From: DASSUW01 sp963774155
Lineage (GTDB): Bacteria; Actinomycetota; Thermoleophilia; Solirubrobacterales; Solirubrobacteraceae
Length of the DNA stretch: 64,000 nucleotides
Assembly (NCBI GenBank): GCA_963774155.1
Contig: CAVZDW010000008.1
Coordinates: forward strand, 744,001-808,000
Direction of reading: 5' to 3'
Below are positions 1 to 7,729 of this stretch, piece after piece. The notes beneath the pieces were generated by a model. That model did no database searches and was not told the origin of the DNA. It saw only the letters and a program-made list of their open reading frames with translations. Each line of letters starts with the position of its first letter. Within the stretch, counting starts at the first letter, position 1. The position numbers and the translations under genes are program-made.

Positions 1-3
1 GCC

Positions 4-1446
4 TCAAGCCGCGCTCTTCGTCCGCCGCTTGGCCGGCCGGCGGCGGCCGTTCCGGCCGTTGGGAGGAACGCCGGCCGCGGCCGAGAGCTCGTCGATCGCC
101 GCTTCGAGGTCGCGCGCGAGGTCGTCGATGTCCGCCAGCGCGTCGTAGTCGCCGAGCAGCCCGAAGAAGAGGAGCCCGTCGTAGGACATGATCGCGATCC
201 CGAGCGCCGTGTTCTGCACGAGCGGGACCATCGGATAGAACGCGCGCAGCTTGCGGCCCAGCATGTAGAGCGGGAACTGCGGCCCGGGCACGTTGGTCAC
301 GACGACGTTGAAGAGGCGCTGGCGGGCCTGCAGCCGCGCGGCCTGGTTGAGCAGGGTCGGGACCGCGAAGCCGGCCAGCTGGGTGATCCGCTCGGCCCCG
401 ATCGCCTGCGCCGAGGACTTCAGGTCGCCGAGCGCCTCGTGCACGGTCCGGAAGCGCTCCAGCGGGTCGTCGAGACCGACGGGGAGCGGCGCGTAGATCG
501 CCGCCACCTGGTTCCCGAGCTCCCCGCGCTGGTCCTCGCCGCGGATCGAGACCGGGACCATCGCCTTGAGCTCGTTCCCGGGTTCGCGCCCCTGACGCTG
601 GAGGTAGGTCCGCAGCGCGCCGGTGACGACGGTCAGCACGACGTCGTTGACCGTGCCGCCGAGCGCGTCCTTGACCGCCTTGAAGCGCGCGAGGTCGGAC
701 TCCACCCAGGCGAAGCGCCGGTGCGAGCCGATGCGGGTGTTGAGCGGGCTCGCCGGTGCACCCGTCGCGCCCGCCGCCATCGACGCCAATCCGGCCACCG
801 TGCGGGCGACCGACTCCGTGGCGTGCTTCGGAGCGGACAGCAGCCCGGCCGCGGCGCGGGCGAAGTCCACCGGCGTGGCCGCGCGCTCGGCCATCGCCTC
901 GGCGAACAGCACGGTCCCGCTCGGCTCGGGGCGCGGGTACCACGGCGGCCCGGGCTCGCGCTCCGGCGGGTTCTCCTCGAGGTCGAAGAGCACGGTCATG
1001 ATGTCGACGCCGGAGATCCCGTCGACGAGCGCGTGGTGGGTCTTGCAGATGAGCCCGAAGCGATCGTCGCCGACGCGGCTGACGAGCCAGATCTCCCACA
1101 GCGGCTTGGTGCGGTCGAGCTGCTGGGAGAACACCCGCCCGGCGAGGTTGCGCAGCTGCTCCTCGCTCGCGGGGGCCGGGAGCGCGGTGTGGCGGACGTG
1201 GTAGCTGAGGTTGAAGTGCGGGTCGTCGACCCAGACCGGCCGGGCCTGCGCCAGCGGCGGGAACGCGAGCTTCTGGCGGTAGCGCGGAACCTGGTGCAGC
1301 CGGCTCCCGATCATCGCGAGCAGGTCCTCGTGGGCCGGCGGGTCGCCCTCGAAGACGAGCACGGAGCCGACATGCATGTGGGCGCCGCCGTTCTCCAGCG
1401 CGAGGAACGACGCGTCGAGGCCGGTCAGGCGGTCGGGGTTGGGCAC
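4..1446 (-). CDS. WS/DGAT-type O-acyltransferase (wax ester synthase/diacylglycerol acyltransferase)
   Basis: About 480 aa. The N-terminus reads PNPDRLTGLDASFL, the usual opening of the family, so I take the GTG at 1446 as the start; an in-frame ATG at 1518 would add 24 unlike residues. The catalytic HHxxxDG motif is present as HHALVDG near residue 137. Enzymes of this family transfer acyl groups from acyl-CoA to fatty alcohols or diacylglycerol to make storage lipids at the membrane. A CACAAT hexamer lies 6 nt before the GTG, so the mRNA may be leaderless. It is divergent from the RlpA-like gene and ends at the window edge with a complete stop. The lipid product cannot be told from sequence. 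Confidence 0.9.
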   Translation of the reverse strand: MPNPDRLTGLDASFLALENGGAHMHVGSVLVFEGDPPAHEDLLAMIGSRLHQVPRYRQKLAFPPLAQARPVWVDDPHFNLSYHVRHTALPAPASEEQLRNLAGRVFSQQLDRTKPLWEIWLVSRVGDDRFGLICKTHHALVDGISGVDIMTVLFDLEENPPEREPGPPWYPRPEPSGTVLFAEAMAERAATPVDFARAAAGLLSAPKHATESVARTVAGLASMAAGATGAPASPLNTRIGSHRRFAWVESDLARFKAVKDALGGTVNDVVLTVVTGALRTYLQRQGREPGNELKAMVPVSIRGEDQRGELGNQVAAIYAPLPVGLDDPLERFRTVHEALGDLKSSAQAIGAERITQLAGFAVPTLLNQAARLQARQRLFNVVVTNVPGPQFPLYMLGRKLRAFYPMVPLVQNTALGIAIMSYDGLLFFGLLGDYDALADIDDLARDLEAAIDELSAAAGVPPNGRNGRRRPAKRRTKSAA

Positions 1447-1616
1447 GCGACGATTGTGGCGTGTCCTGGGGGCTGCTGCACCGGTCAGCGCTCCCAGTGT
1501 GATTGCACTCACAACCAACTCCGGCGCGGCTCGCTAGGTTCATCCGTCGCTTCGGCCATTTCGCCGTGCCCGGATACGCACGGCAACCCGGCCGCAACTA
1601 CCAGGGGGTTCCTCTC

Positions 1617-2237
1617 TTGCGACGTCAGCTGTCGCGCGCTGCCATGTTGGCCGGCGCGCTGAGCCTTACCGCGGCAGCACCCGCTGCCGCCCAGAACGCC
1701 ACCATCGCCTCGACCGGCGTGGCGAAGAAGCGCCTGCACGTTCGAACGGGCGAGAACGTCAAGGTGGTCGGCGCCGCCCGGCCCGCGACCGGCGGCCTGT
1801 GGGCTTCTCTGCAGATCCGCGTCAAGGGCCGATGGCGAACCATCGATAGCGCCCGCACCGCCGCGACGGGCCGCTACGTGCTGCGCGACCGCCGGCACGG
1901 CACCATCAGCGCCCAGGCCCGGGTGCGGGTCGCCGGCCGCGCCAGCAAGGTCGGCCGCCTCAACGTCTACCGCTGGGCTCAGGCCTCGTGGTACGGGCCC
2001 GGCCTCTACGGCAACTCGCTCGCCTGCGGCGGCAGGCTCAACCCGGGCACCGTCGGCGTGGCCCACAAGTCGCTGCCCTGCGGGAGCAAGCTGACGCTGC
2101 GCCACCGCGGCCGGACGCTGCGCGTGCGGGTGATCGACCGCGGCCCCTACGTCGGCGGCCGCGAGTACGACCTCACCGAGGCGACCGCGCAGAAGCTCCG
2201 CTTCCGCGGCCACGGCTCGATCCAGAGCACGCGCTAG
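1617..2237 (+). CDS. Secreted RlpA-like double-psi beta-barrel protein
   Basis: 206 aa from a TTG start preceded by AGGGGG about 7 nt upstream. An upstream in-frame ATG at 1503 would add 38 non-signal-like residues. Residues 1-26 form a signal peptide (LRRQLSRAAMLAGA, cleavage near APAAAQ). The C-terminal ~85 residues form the RlpA-like barrel: ASWYGPGLYGNSLACGG, then VIDRGPYVGGREYDLTEA, with the aspartate of the DRGPY motif. Proteins of this fold bind or cleave peptidoglycan glycan strands (RlpA) or bind wall polymers. There is no SPOR domain. A 170-nt leader separates it from the divergent acyltransferase; I recognise no riboswitch in it. The family is clear, the lytic activity is inferred. 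Confidence 0.85.
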   Translation: MRRQLSRAAMLAGALSLTAAAPAAAQNATIASTGVAKKRLHVRTGENVKVVGAARPATGGLWASLQIRVKGRWRTIDSARTAATGRYVLRDRRHGTISAQARVRVAGRASKVGRLNVYRWAQASWYGPGLYGNSLACGGRLNPGTVGVAHKSLPCGSKLTLRHRGRTLRVRVIDRGPYVGGREYDLTEATAQKLRFRGHGSIQSTR

Positions 2238-2256
2238 GTCCTACGCGCTAGGTCCG
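2229..2256 (+). repeat. 14-bp tandem duplication spanning the rlpA-like stop codon
   Basis: The unit acgcgctaggtcct (2229-2242) is followed immediately by a second copy (2243-2256) differing only in its last base. The first copy contains the TAG stop of the RlpA-like gene, so the stop is duplicated out of frame. It lies just upstream of the dinB -10 element. Confidence 0.8.
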
Positions 2257-2278
2257 ATCCTGGGCGTACCGTTTCGGT

Positions 2279-3364
2279 GTGCCCAAGCGCGTCATCGCCC
2301 ACCTCGACTGCGACGCGTTCTACGCGACGGTCGAGCTGCTGCGGCGCCCGGAGCTGGCCGGCAAGCCGGTCATCGTGGCCGGCTCCGGCCCGCGGGCGGT
2401 GGTGACGACGGCCAGCTACGAGGCCCGCAAGTTCGGCGTGGGGTCGGCGATGCCGGCCTCGCGCGCGCGCCGGCTGTGTCCCGACGCCGTCACCATCCCG
2501 CCCGACTTCGCGGCCTACCGGGAGACGTCGAAGCGGGTGTGGGAGGTCGTCGGCGAGCGGCTGGACCGCGTGCAGCGGATGGGCCTCGACGAGGCCTACG
2601 CCGAGCTCACCGGCGTCGAGAAGCCCCTGCGCGTGCTGCGCGAGGTGATCGCCGCCGTCAAGGACGCGACCGGGATCGTCATCTCGGTCGGCGTCGGCCC
2701 GTCGCGGCTGGTGGCCAAGTGCTGCAGCGACCTCGGCAAGCCCGCGGGCTTCGTGGCCATGGGCCGCGAGGAGGCCTGCGTGCGCTTCGCCACCGCGCCC
2801 ACGAGCCGCATCCCCGGCATCGGGCCGAAGACCGCCGAGCGGCTCGCCGAGGTCGGCCTGCGCACGATCGGCCAGCTCCAGCAGGCCGACGACGCGCAGC
2901 TCGCCGCCCGGTTCGGCTCCAACACGGCGGGCTGGCTGAAGGCGAAGGCGCGCTTCGAGGACGACTCGCCGGTCGAGACGGAGACCGGCGCGGCGAAGTC
3001 GGTCTCGAGCGAGCGCACGTTCGACACCGACGTGGCCGACCTCGAGCAGCTCGTCGGCTTCCTGCGCGAGATGTCACGCGAGCTGTGCGAAGGGCTGCAG
3101 CGCCGCGGCCGCCGCGGGCGCACGATCGCCATCAAGGTCCGCCTGGACGACTGGACCACGGTCACGCGCGCCCGCACCGTCGAGGCGGCCACCAACCACC
3201 CGGCGACGGTGATCGAGGTGGCCGAGGAGCTGCTGCGCGTCTACGCGCCGGCCAGGCCGGTGAGGCTCCTCGGCGTGCGCCTGGCGGGCTTCGAGGACGT
3301 CGAGCCTGAGCCGCGCCGCACCGTGCCGACGGCGGTCGCCGGCCAGCTCGCGCTCGAGGTCTGA
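2279..3364 (+). CDS. dinB: DNA polymerase IV (Y-family translesion polymerase)
   Basis: 361 aa from GTG 2279. Palm motifs are present: HLDCDAFYATVE (first metal-binding aspartate) and VVTTASYEARKFGV. The second catalytic site reads GLDEAYAEL, with the usual serine before the Asp-Glu pair replaced by glycine. Helix-hairpin-helix residues (IPGIGPKTAERLAEVG) and the C-terminal little-finger region follow; the length is normal. The enzyme copies damaged DNA with low fidelity. There is no evident LexA box upstream. A TACCGT hexamer at 2267-2272 lies 6 nt before the GTG, suggesting a leaderless transcript. The C-terminus has no recognisable beta-clamp motif. Confidence 0.92.
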   Translation: MPKRVIAHLDCDAFYATVELLRRPELAGKPVIVAGSGPRAVVTTASYEARKFGVGSAMPASRARRLCPDAVTIPPDFAAYRETSKRVWEVVGERLDRVQRMGLDEAYAELTGVEKPLRVLREVIAAVKDATGIVISVGVGPSRLVAKCCSDLGKPAGFVAMGREEACVRFATAPTSRIPGIGPKTAERLAEVGLRTIGQLQQADDAQLAARFGSNTAGWLKAKARFEDDSPVETETGAAKSVSSERTFDTDVADLEQLVGFLREMSRELCEGLQRRGRRGRTIAIKVRLDDWTTVTRARTVEAATNHPATVIEVAEELLRVYAPARPVRLLGVRLAGFEDVEPEPRRTVPTAVAGQLALEV

Positions 3365-3387
3365 TCGAGCAGCCAGTCGAGCTCGAA

Positions 3388-4668
3388 TCACGCGCGATGC
3401 ACCTCCATGGCCCCGGCGCCGTTGAGGGCCGTGAGCTCGGCGATGTCGCGCCGGAACAGGCCGGAGGTGATCCAGTCGGCGATCACGCGGCCGCGGCGCG
3501 TGATCGACGGGAGCTGCAGCAGGTGGTAGACGCGGGCGACGAGCCAGCCGTCGAAGCCGCGCAGGCGGACGCCGGGGAGCTGGGCGATCCCCCGGTGGTG
3601 GCCGAGCGAGGCGACCTGGCCGAGCGTGCGGTAGCGGTACGGCTTGTGCTTGCCGGCGAGGTTGCCGGTCAGCCGCTTCGCCTGCCGCAGCGCGTGCTGG
3701 CAGGTGGCGGGATCGTGCTCGCCGGGCGTGGCGAGGTTCGGCACGGCGGCGCAGTCGCCGAGGGCCCAGACGTTCTCGAGGCCCTCCACGCGCAGGTGGT
3801 CGTCGACCGTCACGCGGCCGCGGCCGTCGACCGGCAGGCCGAGCTCGCGCACCAGCGGGTTGGCCTGCACGCCGGCGGCCCACACGAGGCTGGCCGTCTC
3901 CACGCGCGTGCCGTCGGAGAACGTCGCGCCCGACGCGTCGAGCGCTTCGAGCCGGGTGCCGAGCCGCAGCTCGATGCCCCGGCGCCGCAGGTCGCGCGCC
4001 GCGTAGGCGCCGAGCCGCTCGGGCGCCTGGGCGAGCACGCGGTCGCCGGCGTCGACGAGCAGCCAGCGCTGCGGGACGTCTCGGAGGCGCGGGTAGTGGC
4101 GCATCGACTCGCGCACGAGGTCATGGGCCTCGGCCAGCGCCTCGACGCCGGCGTAGCCGGCGCCCACGAACGCGAACGTGAGGCGCCGCTCGGCGTCCTC
4201 GGGATGGGCGTCGGCCAGCTCGAGCTGGTGGAGGACGTGGTTGCGCAGGGCGATCGCGTCGGCCAGGTCCTTGAACGGCAGGGCGTGCTCGCGCAGCCCG
4301 GGGACCGCGGGCATGCGGCAGAGCGCTCCGAGGGCGATCACCAGCTCTTCGTACGTGACGTCGACGATGCCGGTCTCGGTCCGCACGCGGGCGATTCGAT
4401 TGTCGGCGTCGATCTCCACCACCGAGCCGACGAGCAGCTCCGCATGCGGGCACATCGCGCGGATCGGGACGACCACGCGGCGGGGCTCCACGGCACCGGA
4501 TGCCGCCTCGGGCAGCAGCGGCGTGTAGAGCATGAAGTTGGTCGGGTTGACGATGGTCGCGCCGGCCTTGCCGAGCCGCCGGGCCACGTAGCTGCCGGCG
4601 AAGCCTCCGCCGATGACGAGCACGCCGCCGCGGGCGCTGCGGAGGGGATGGGAGAGGATCGAGGTCAT
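3388..4668 (-). CDS. ndh: Type II NADH:quinone oxidoreductase (NDH-2 family)
   Basis: 426 aa. A first Rossmann motif GGGFAGSYVARRL near residue 20 binds FAD, a second (FVGAGYAGVEALAE) near residue 170 fits NADH, and VWALGDCAAV near residue 300 is the second FAD contact. This is a non-proton-pumping, membrane-associated dehydrogenase feeding electrons from NADH to quinone. The C-terminal ~70 residues are the probable membrane-anchoring part. It converges with dinB (23-bp gap) and diverges from the LAL regulator at 4752. A related flavoprotein reductase with another acceptor is the main alternative. Confidence 0.88.
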   Translation of the reverse strand: MTSILSHPLRSARGGVLVIGGGFAGSYVARRLGKAGATIVNPTNFMLYTPLLPEAASGAVEPRRVVVPIRAMCPHAELLVGSVVEIDADNRIARVRTETGIVDVTYEELVIALGALCRMPAVPGLREHALPFKDLADAIALRNHVLHQLELADAHPEDAERRLTFAFVGAGYAGVEALAEAHDLVRESMRHYPRLRDVPQRWLLVDAGDRVLAQAPERLGAYAARDLRRRGIELRLGTRLEALDASGATFSDGTRVETASLVWAAGVQANPLVRELGLPVDGRGRVTVDDHLRVEGLENVWALGDCAAVPNLATPGEHDPATCQHALRQAKRLTGNLAGKHKPYRYRTLGQVASLGHHRGIAQLPGVRLRGFDGWLVARVYHLLQLPSITRRGRVIADWITSGLFRRDIAELTALNGAGAMEVHRA

Positions 4669-4751
4669 GGCAGGAAACTACGGCCGGGCCACCCTGGTCG
4701 AATCCGTGCGATCACCAGTCCCGCACCCCAGTCGCGAGGTAGGATCGGCGG

Positions 4752-7436
4752 ATGCTGATCGGTCGCGAGACCGAGATGGCAGGGCTCGGACGGCTACTCG
4801 ACGCGGCCCGTGAGGGCACGAGCGGCGCCTTGCTCCTCCGCGGGGAGGCGGGGATCGGCAAGACGGCCCTGCTGGAGCATGCCGCGACCGCGGCGAGCGG
4901 CTTCCGGATCCTGCGGGCGACGGGAATCGAGTCCGAGGCGGAGCTCCCGTACGCGACGCTGCACCAGCTTCTGCGACCGCTCGAGGGCCGGATCGACCAG
5001 CTCGCCGAGCCGCAGGCCCGTGCGCTGCGCGGGGCGCTGGGGCTGGCCGACGCGAACGCGGCCGACCGCTTCCTCGTCGGCGTGGGGACGCTGACGCTGC
5101 TGGCCGACGCCGCCGAGGAGCAGCCGCTGCTGGCGCTGCTCGACGACGCCGCCTGGTTCGACCGCGCCTCGCTGGACGCGCTCGGGTTCGTCGCGCGGCG
5201 GCTGGAGGCCGAGGGCATCGTGCTGCTCTTCTCGGTCCGCGACGACCCATTGCGTACGTTCTCGCTCCCCGGGGTCGAAGAGATGCGGGTCCAGCGGCTG
5301 GCTGAGGGCGACGCCCAGGCACTGCTCGGCGACGGGCTCGACGCGACGCGGCGCGAGCAGGTGATCGCCATGGCGGGCGGCAACCCGCTGGCGCTGCTCG
5401 AGCTGGGCCGCGAGGGCAGCGCGGACGGCGGGACCGAGCACGCGTTCGCGAGCCGCGTTCATGGATTGCCCGAGGCGACTCAGACGCTGCTCGTCCTCGC
5501 GGCAGCCGACAGCACGACGTCGCTGGCCGTCGTGGGTGCGGCGGGCGCCACCCTCGGCCTCGACGCCTCGGCATTGGAGCCGGCCGAGAACGCCGGGCTC
5601 GTCCACGCGGCGGACGGGACGCTCGCGTTCCGCCACCCGCTCGTGCGGTCCGCGGTCTACCACTCCGCGTCGTTCGCCGTTCGCGCGCGGGCCCACACGG
5701 CGCTCGCGGCCGCCCTGGAGGGCGAGGAGAACACCGACCGCAGGGCGTGGCACAACGCGGCCGCCGTACTCGGCACCGACACGGAGGCAGCGGCTGCTCT
5801 CGAGCGCACGGCCGATCGAGCGCGCGCCCGCGGCGGCTACGCCGCGGCGTCGGCCGCGCTGGAGCGCGCCGGCGAGCTGTCGCCCGACGGGGACGATCGG
5901 GCACGACGGCTGGTAGCAGCCGCCCAGGCCGCCAGGATGGCGGGGGACGGCGACCGCTCGATCGCGATCGTCGACCGGCTCGGGGCCGTGACGGATCCCG
6001 CCCTCGTCGCGGCCATCGCCCTGACCCGCGGCTGGATGGCGACCGATCGCACCGGCCCACTCGAAGCGTTCGAATGGTTCCTCGAGGCGGTCCGTGCCGG
6101 CCGGCACGCGGCGCCTGAGGTGGCCGTGCAGGCGGCGATCCGCGCCACCGAGGTGGCCGCGCAGGCACGCGTCCCCGAACGGCTGACGGAGCTGCGCGAG
6201 CTGCTCCGCGACATCACCGTGAGCGGTGATGACAACCGGTCCGCGCTGGCCGTGGCCGAAGGCTTCACCGCGTGGGGGGCCCAGGACTTCGACGCGACGT
6301 TCCCGGCGCTGAGCCGCGCCGTCGAGCTCGCCGAGGGCTCCGACGACCCGCTCACGCTCCTGCACGGCGCGTGGGCGGCCGCTTACTCGAGTGACCTGGT
6401 CCACGCGATCCAGTTCGCCATGCGCGGCGAGCGGCTCGCGCGTGCCTCCGGCGCGCTCGCGGCGCTGGCCACGCTTCTCATCAGCCGCGCGTCGTGGGAG
6501 GTCGGCGCCGCGCGGTTCGCCGCCGGCGAGACGGCGGCCGCCGAGGTGCTCGAGCTCACGAAGGAGACCCACCAGCAGGGACTTGCGGCGATCGCGCTGG
6601 CCCTGCTCGCGCACGTCGACGCCGTCCGTGGCCGGGAGGAGCTGTGCCGGCAGCATGCAGCGGAGGCGATCGCGATCGCCGATGCCCGCGGCGAGAGCCA
6701 GCCGCGCTCCGCCGCTGAGCTCGCGCTCGCGGTGCTCGACATCGGCCAAGGCCGTTCGGCCGACGCCCTCACGCGCCTCCAGGGCGTCTACGCCGACGGC
6801 CATGCGACGTACCGGTACACCGTCATCGACGACCTCATCGAGGCGGCCACGAGCGCCGGGAAGCCGGACGAGGCACTCGACGCGCTGGCCGCGTGGCAGA
6901 AGTGGACGCGCCATTCGAACCTGAGCATCGGCGGCGTCGTGCTGGCCCGCGCGCGGGCCCTGCTCGCCGGGCCCGAGGACGCCGACGCGCGCTTCCAGGA
7001 GGCCCTCGCCGCGCACGAGCAGCTCCCGTGGCCGTTCGTGCACGCCCGCACCGAGCTGGCGTACGGGCAGTTCCTTCGCCGGGCGCGACGCCGGACCGAG
7101 GCGCGCGTACAGCTGCGCTCGGCGTACGAGCGCTTCGAGGCGGTCGGCGCGACCCTGTGGGCCGACCGCGCGGCGGGCGAGCTGCGCGCCACGGGCGAGA
7201 CCGCGCGCAAGCGCGACGCGTCCACGCTCGACCAGCTCACCCCGCAGGAGCTGCAGATCGCCCGGCTGGCGGCCGAGGGCGGGCGCAACCGCGAGATCGC
7301 GAGCCGGCTCTTCCTCAGCCCGAAGACTGTCGAGTACCACCTTCGCAAGGTGTTCCAGAAGCTCGAGATCACCTCGCGCACCGAGCTGGCGCGGCTGGTC
7401 TCCAGCGGCTCCGAGCTCGTGGTAGCCGCACCCTAG
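4752..7436 (+). CDS. LAL-type transcriptional regulator (ATPase + LuxR HTH)
   Basis: 894 aa. The N-terminus carries an AAA/STAND ATPase with Walker A GEAGIGKT (residues 31-38) and an LLALLDDAAW Walker B-like stretch. A long TPR-like helical middle region follows. The C-terminal ~65 residues form a LuxR/NarL helix-turn-helix (LTPQELQIARLAAEGGRNRE, then SPKTVEYHLRKVFQKL). Large LuxR (LAL) proteins are ligand-responsive activators. The ligand and targets are unknown; the MMPL transporter downstream is a possible target. TAGGAT at 4740-4745 lies 6 nt before the ATG, so the transcript may be leaderless. Confidence 0.93.
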   Translation: MLIGRETEMAGLGRLLDAAREGTSGALLLRGEAGIGKTALLEHAATAASGFRILRATGIESEAELPYATLHQLLRPLEGRIDQLAEPQARALRGALGLADANAADRFLVGVGTLTLLADAAEEQPLLALLDDAAWFDRASLDALGFVARRLEAEGIVLLFSVRDDPLRTFSLPGVEEMRVQRLAEGDAQALLGDGLDATRREQVIAMAGGNPLALLELGREGSADGGTEHAFASRVHGLPEATQTLLVLAAADSTTSLAVVGAAGATLGLDASALEPAENAGLVHAADGTLAFRHPLVRSAVYHSASFAVRARAHTALAAALEGEENTDRRAWHNAAAVLGTDTEAAAALERTADRARARGGYAAASAALERAGELSPDGDDRARRLVAAAQAARMAGDGDRSIAIVDRLGAVTDPALVAAIALTRGWMATDRTGPLEAFEWFLEAVRAGRHAAPEVAVQAAIRATEVAAQARVPERLTELRELLRDITVSGDDNRSALAVAEGFTAWGAQDFDATFPALSRAVELAEGSDDPLTLLHGAWAAAYSSDLVHAIQFAMRGERLARASGALAALATLLISRASWEVGAARFAAGETAAAEVLELTKETHQQGLAAIALALLAHVDAVRGREELCRQHAAEAIAIADARGESQPRSAAELALAVLDIGQGRSADALTRLQGVYADGHATYRYTVIDDLIEAATSAGKPDEALDALAAWQKWTRHSNLSIGGVVLARARALLAGPEDADARFQEALAAHEQLPWPFVHARTELAYGQFLRRARRRTEARVQLRSAYERFEAVGATLWADRAAGELRATGETARKRDASTLDQLTPQELQIARLAAEGGRNREIASRLFLSPKTVEYHLRKVFQKLEITSRTELARLVSSGSELVVAAP

Positions 7437-7507
7437 CCACCGACTAGGGAGGGGACTCGGCAGGACCCTGATTCGACCTCACCGGGCGAATGGGACCGTC
7501 CTCGCCC

Positions 7508-7723
7508 ATGAGCACCGCCGTCGTCTCGTACGCACTGCTCCCCATGGCGCCCCCGCGGCTGGTGCCGGACATCGGCATCGCCGACACCGTCGGCCTCGCG
7601 GCCGGCCACGACACCGGCTCCACGGCGACCGGCAATCACTACTTCCTCGACTCGGCGGCCGGCGTCGTCGTGGTCGCCTGCGCCCTCGTGGCGATCCGTC
7701 AGTTCAACCGCAAGGAGAGGTAA
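7508..7723 (+). CDS. Possible small membrane protein upstream of the MMPL gene
   Basis: 71 aa if started at ATG 7508. There is one hydrophobic segment near the C-terminus (AAGVVVVACALVAI) followed by a basic tail (RQFNRKER). I recognise no family. Its last codons contain AAGGAGAGG, which is the Shine-Dalgarno of the MMPL gene 9 nt downstream, so the two would be translationally coupled. No good ribosome-binding site precedes its own ATG. It may be a real small subunit or leader, or a chance open frame. Confidence 0.4.
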   Translation: MSTAVVSYALLPMAPPRLVPDIGIADTVGLAAGHDTGSTATGNHYFLDSAAGVVVVACALVAIRQFNRKER

Positions 7724-7729
7724 TCGACC

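Noticed and set aside
1447..1616. Possible riboswitch (c-di-AMP or SAM type) in the leader of the RlpA-like gene
   Set aside because: RlpA-like and wall-hydrolase genes often carry c-di-AMP riboswitches, and aggcaaccc-like strings appear, but I cannot align the conserved core of either class to this 170-nt stretch.
439..1662. Long open frame antisense to the acyltransferase gene
   Set aside because: Composition is Arg/Gly/Asp-rich without motifs and it mirrors the coding strand; a GC-skew shadow, as are the many other long antisense frames in this GC-rich DNA.
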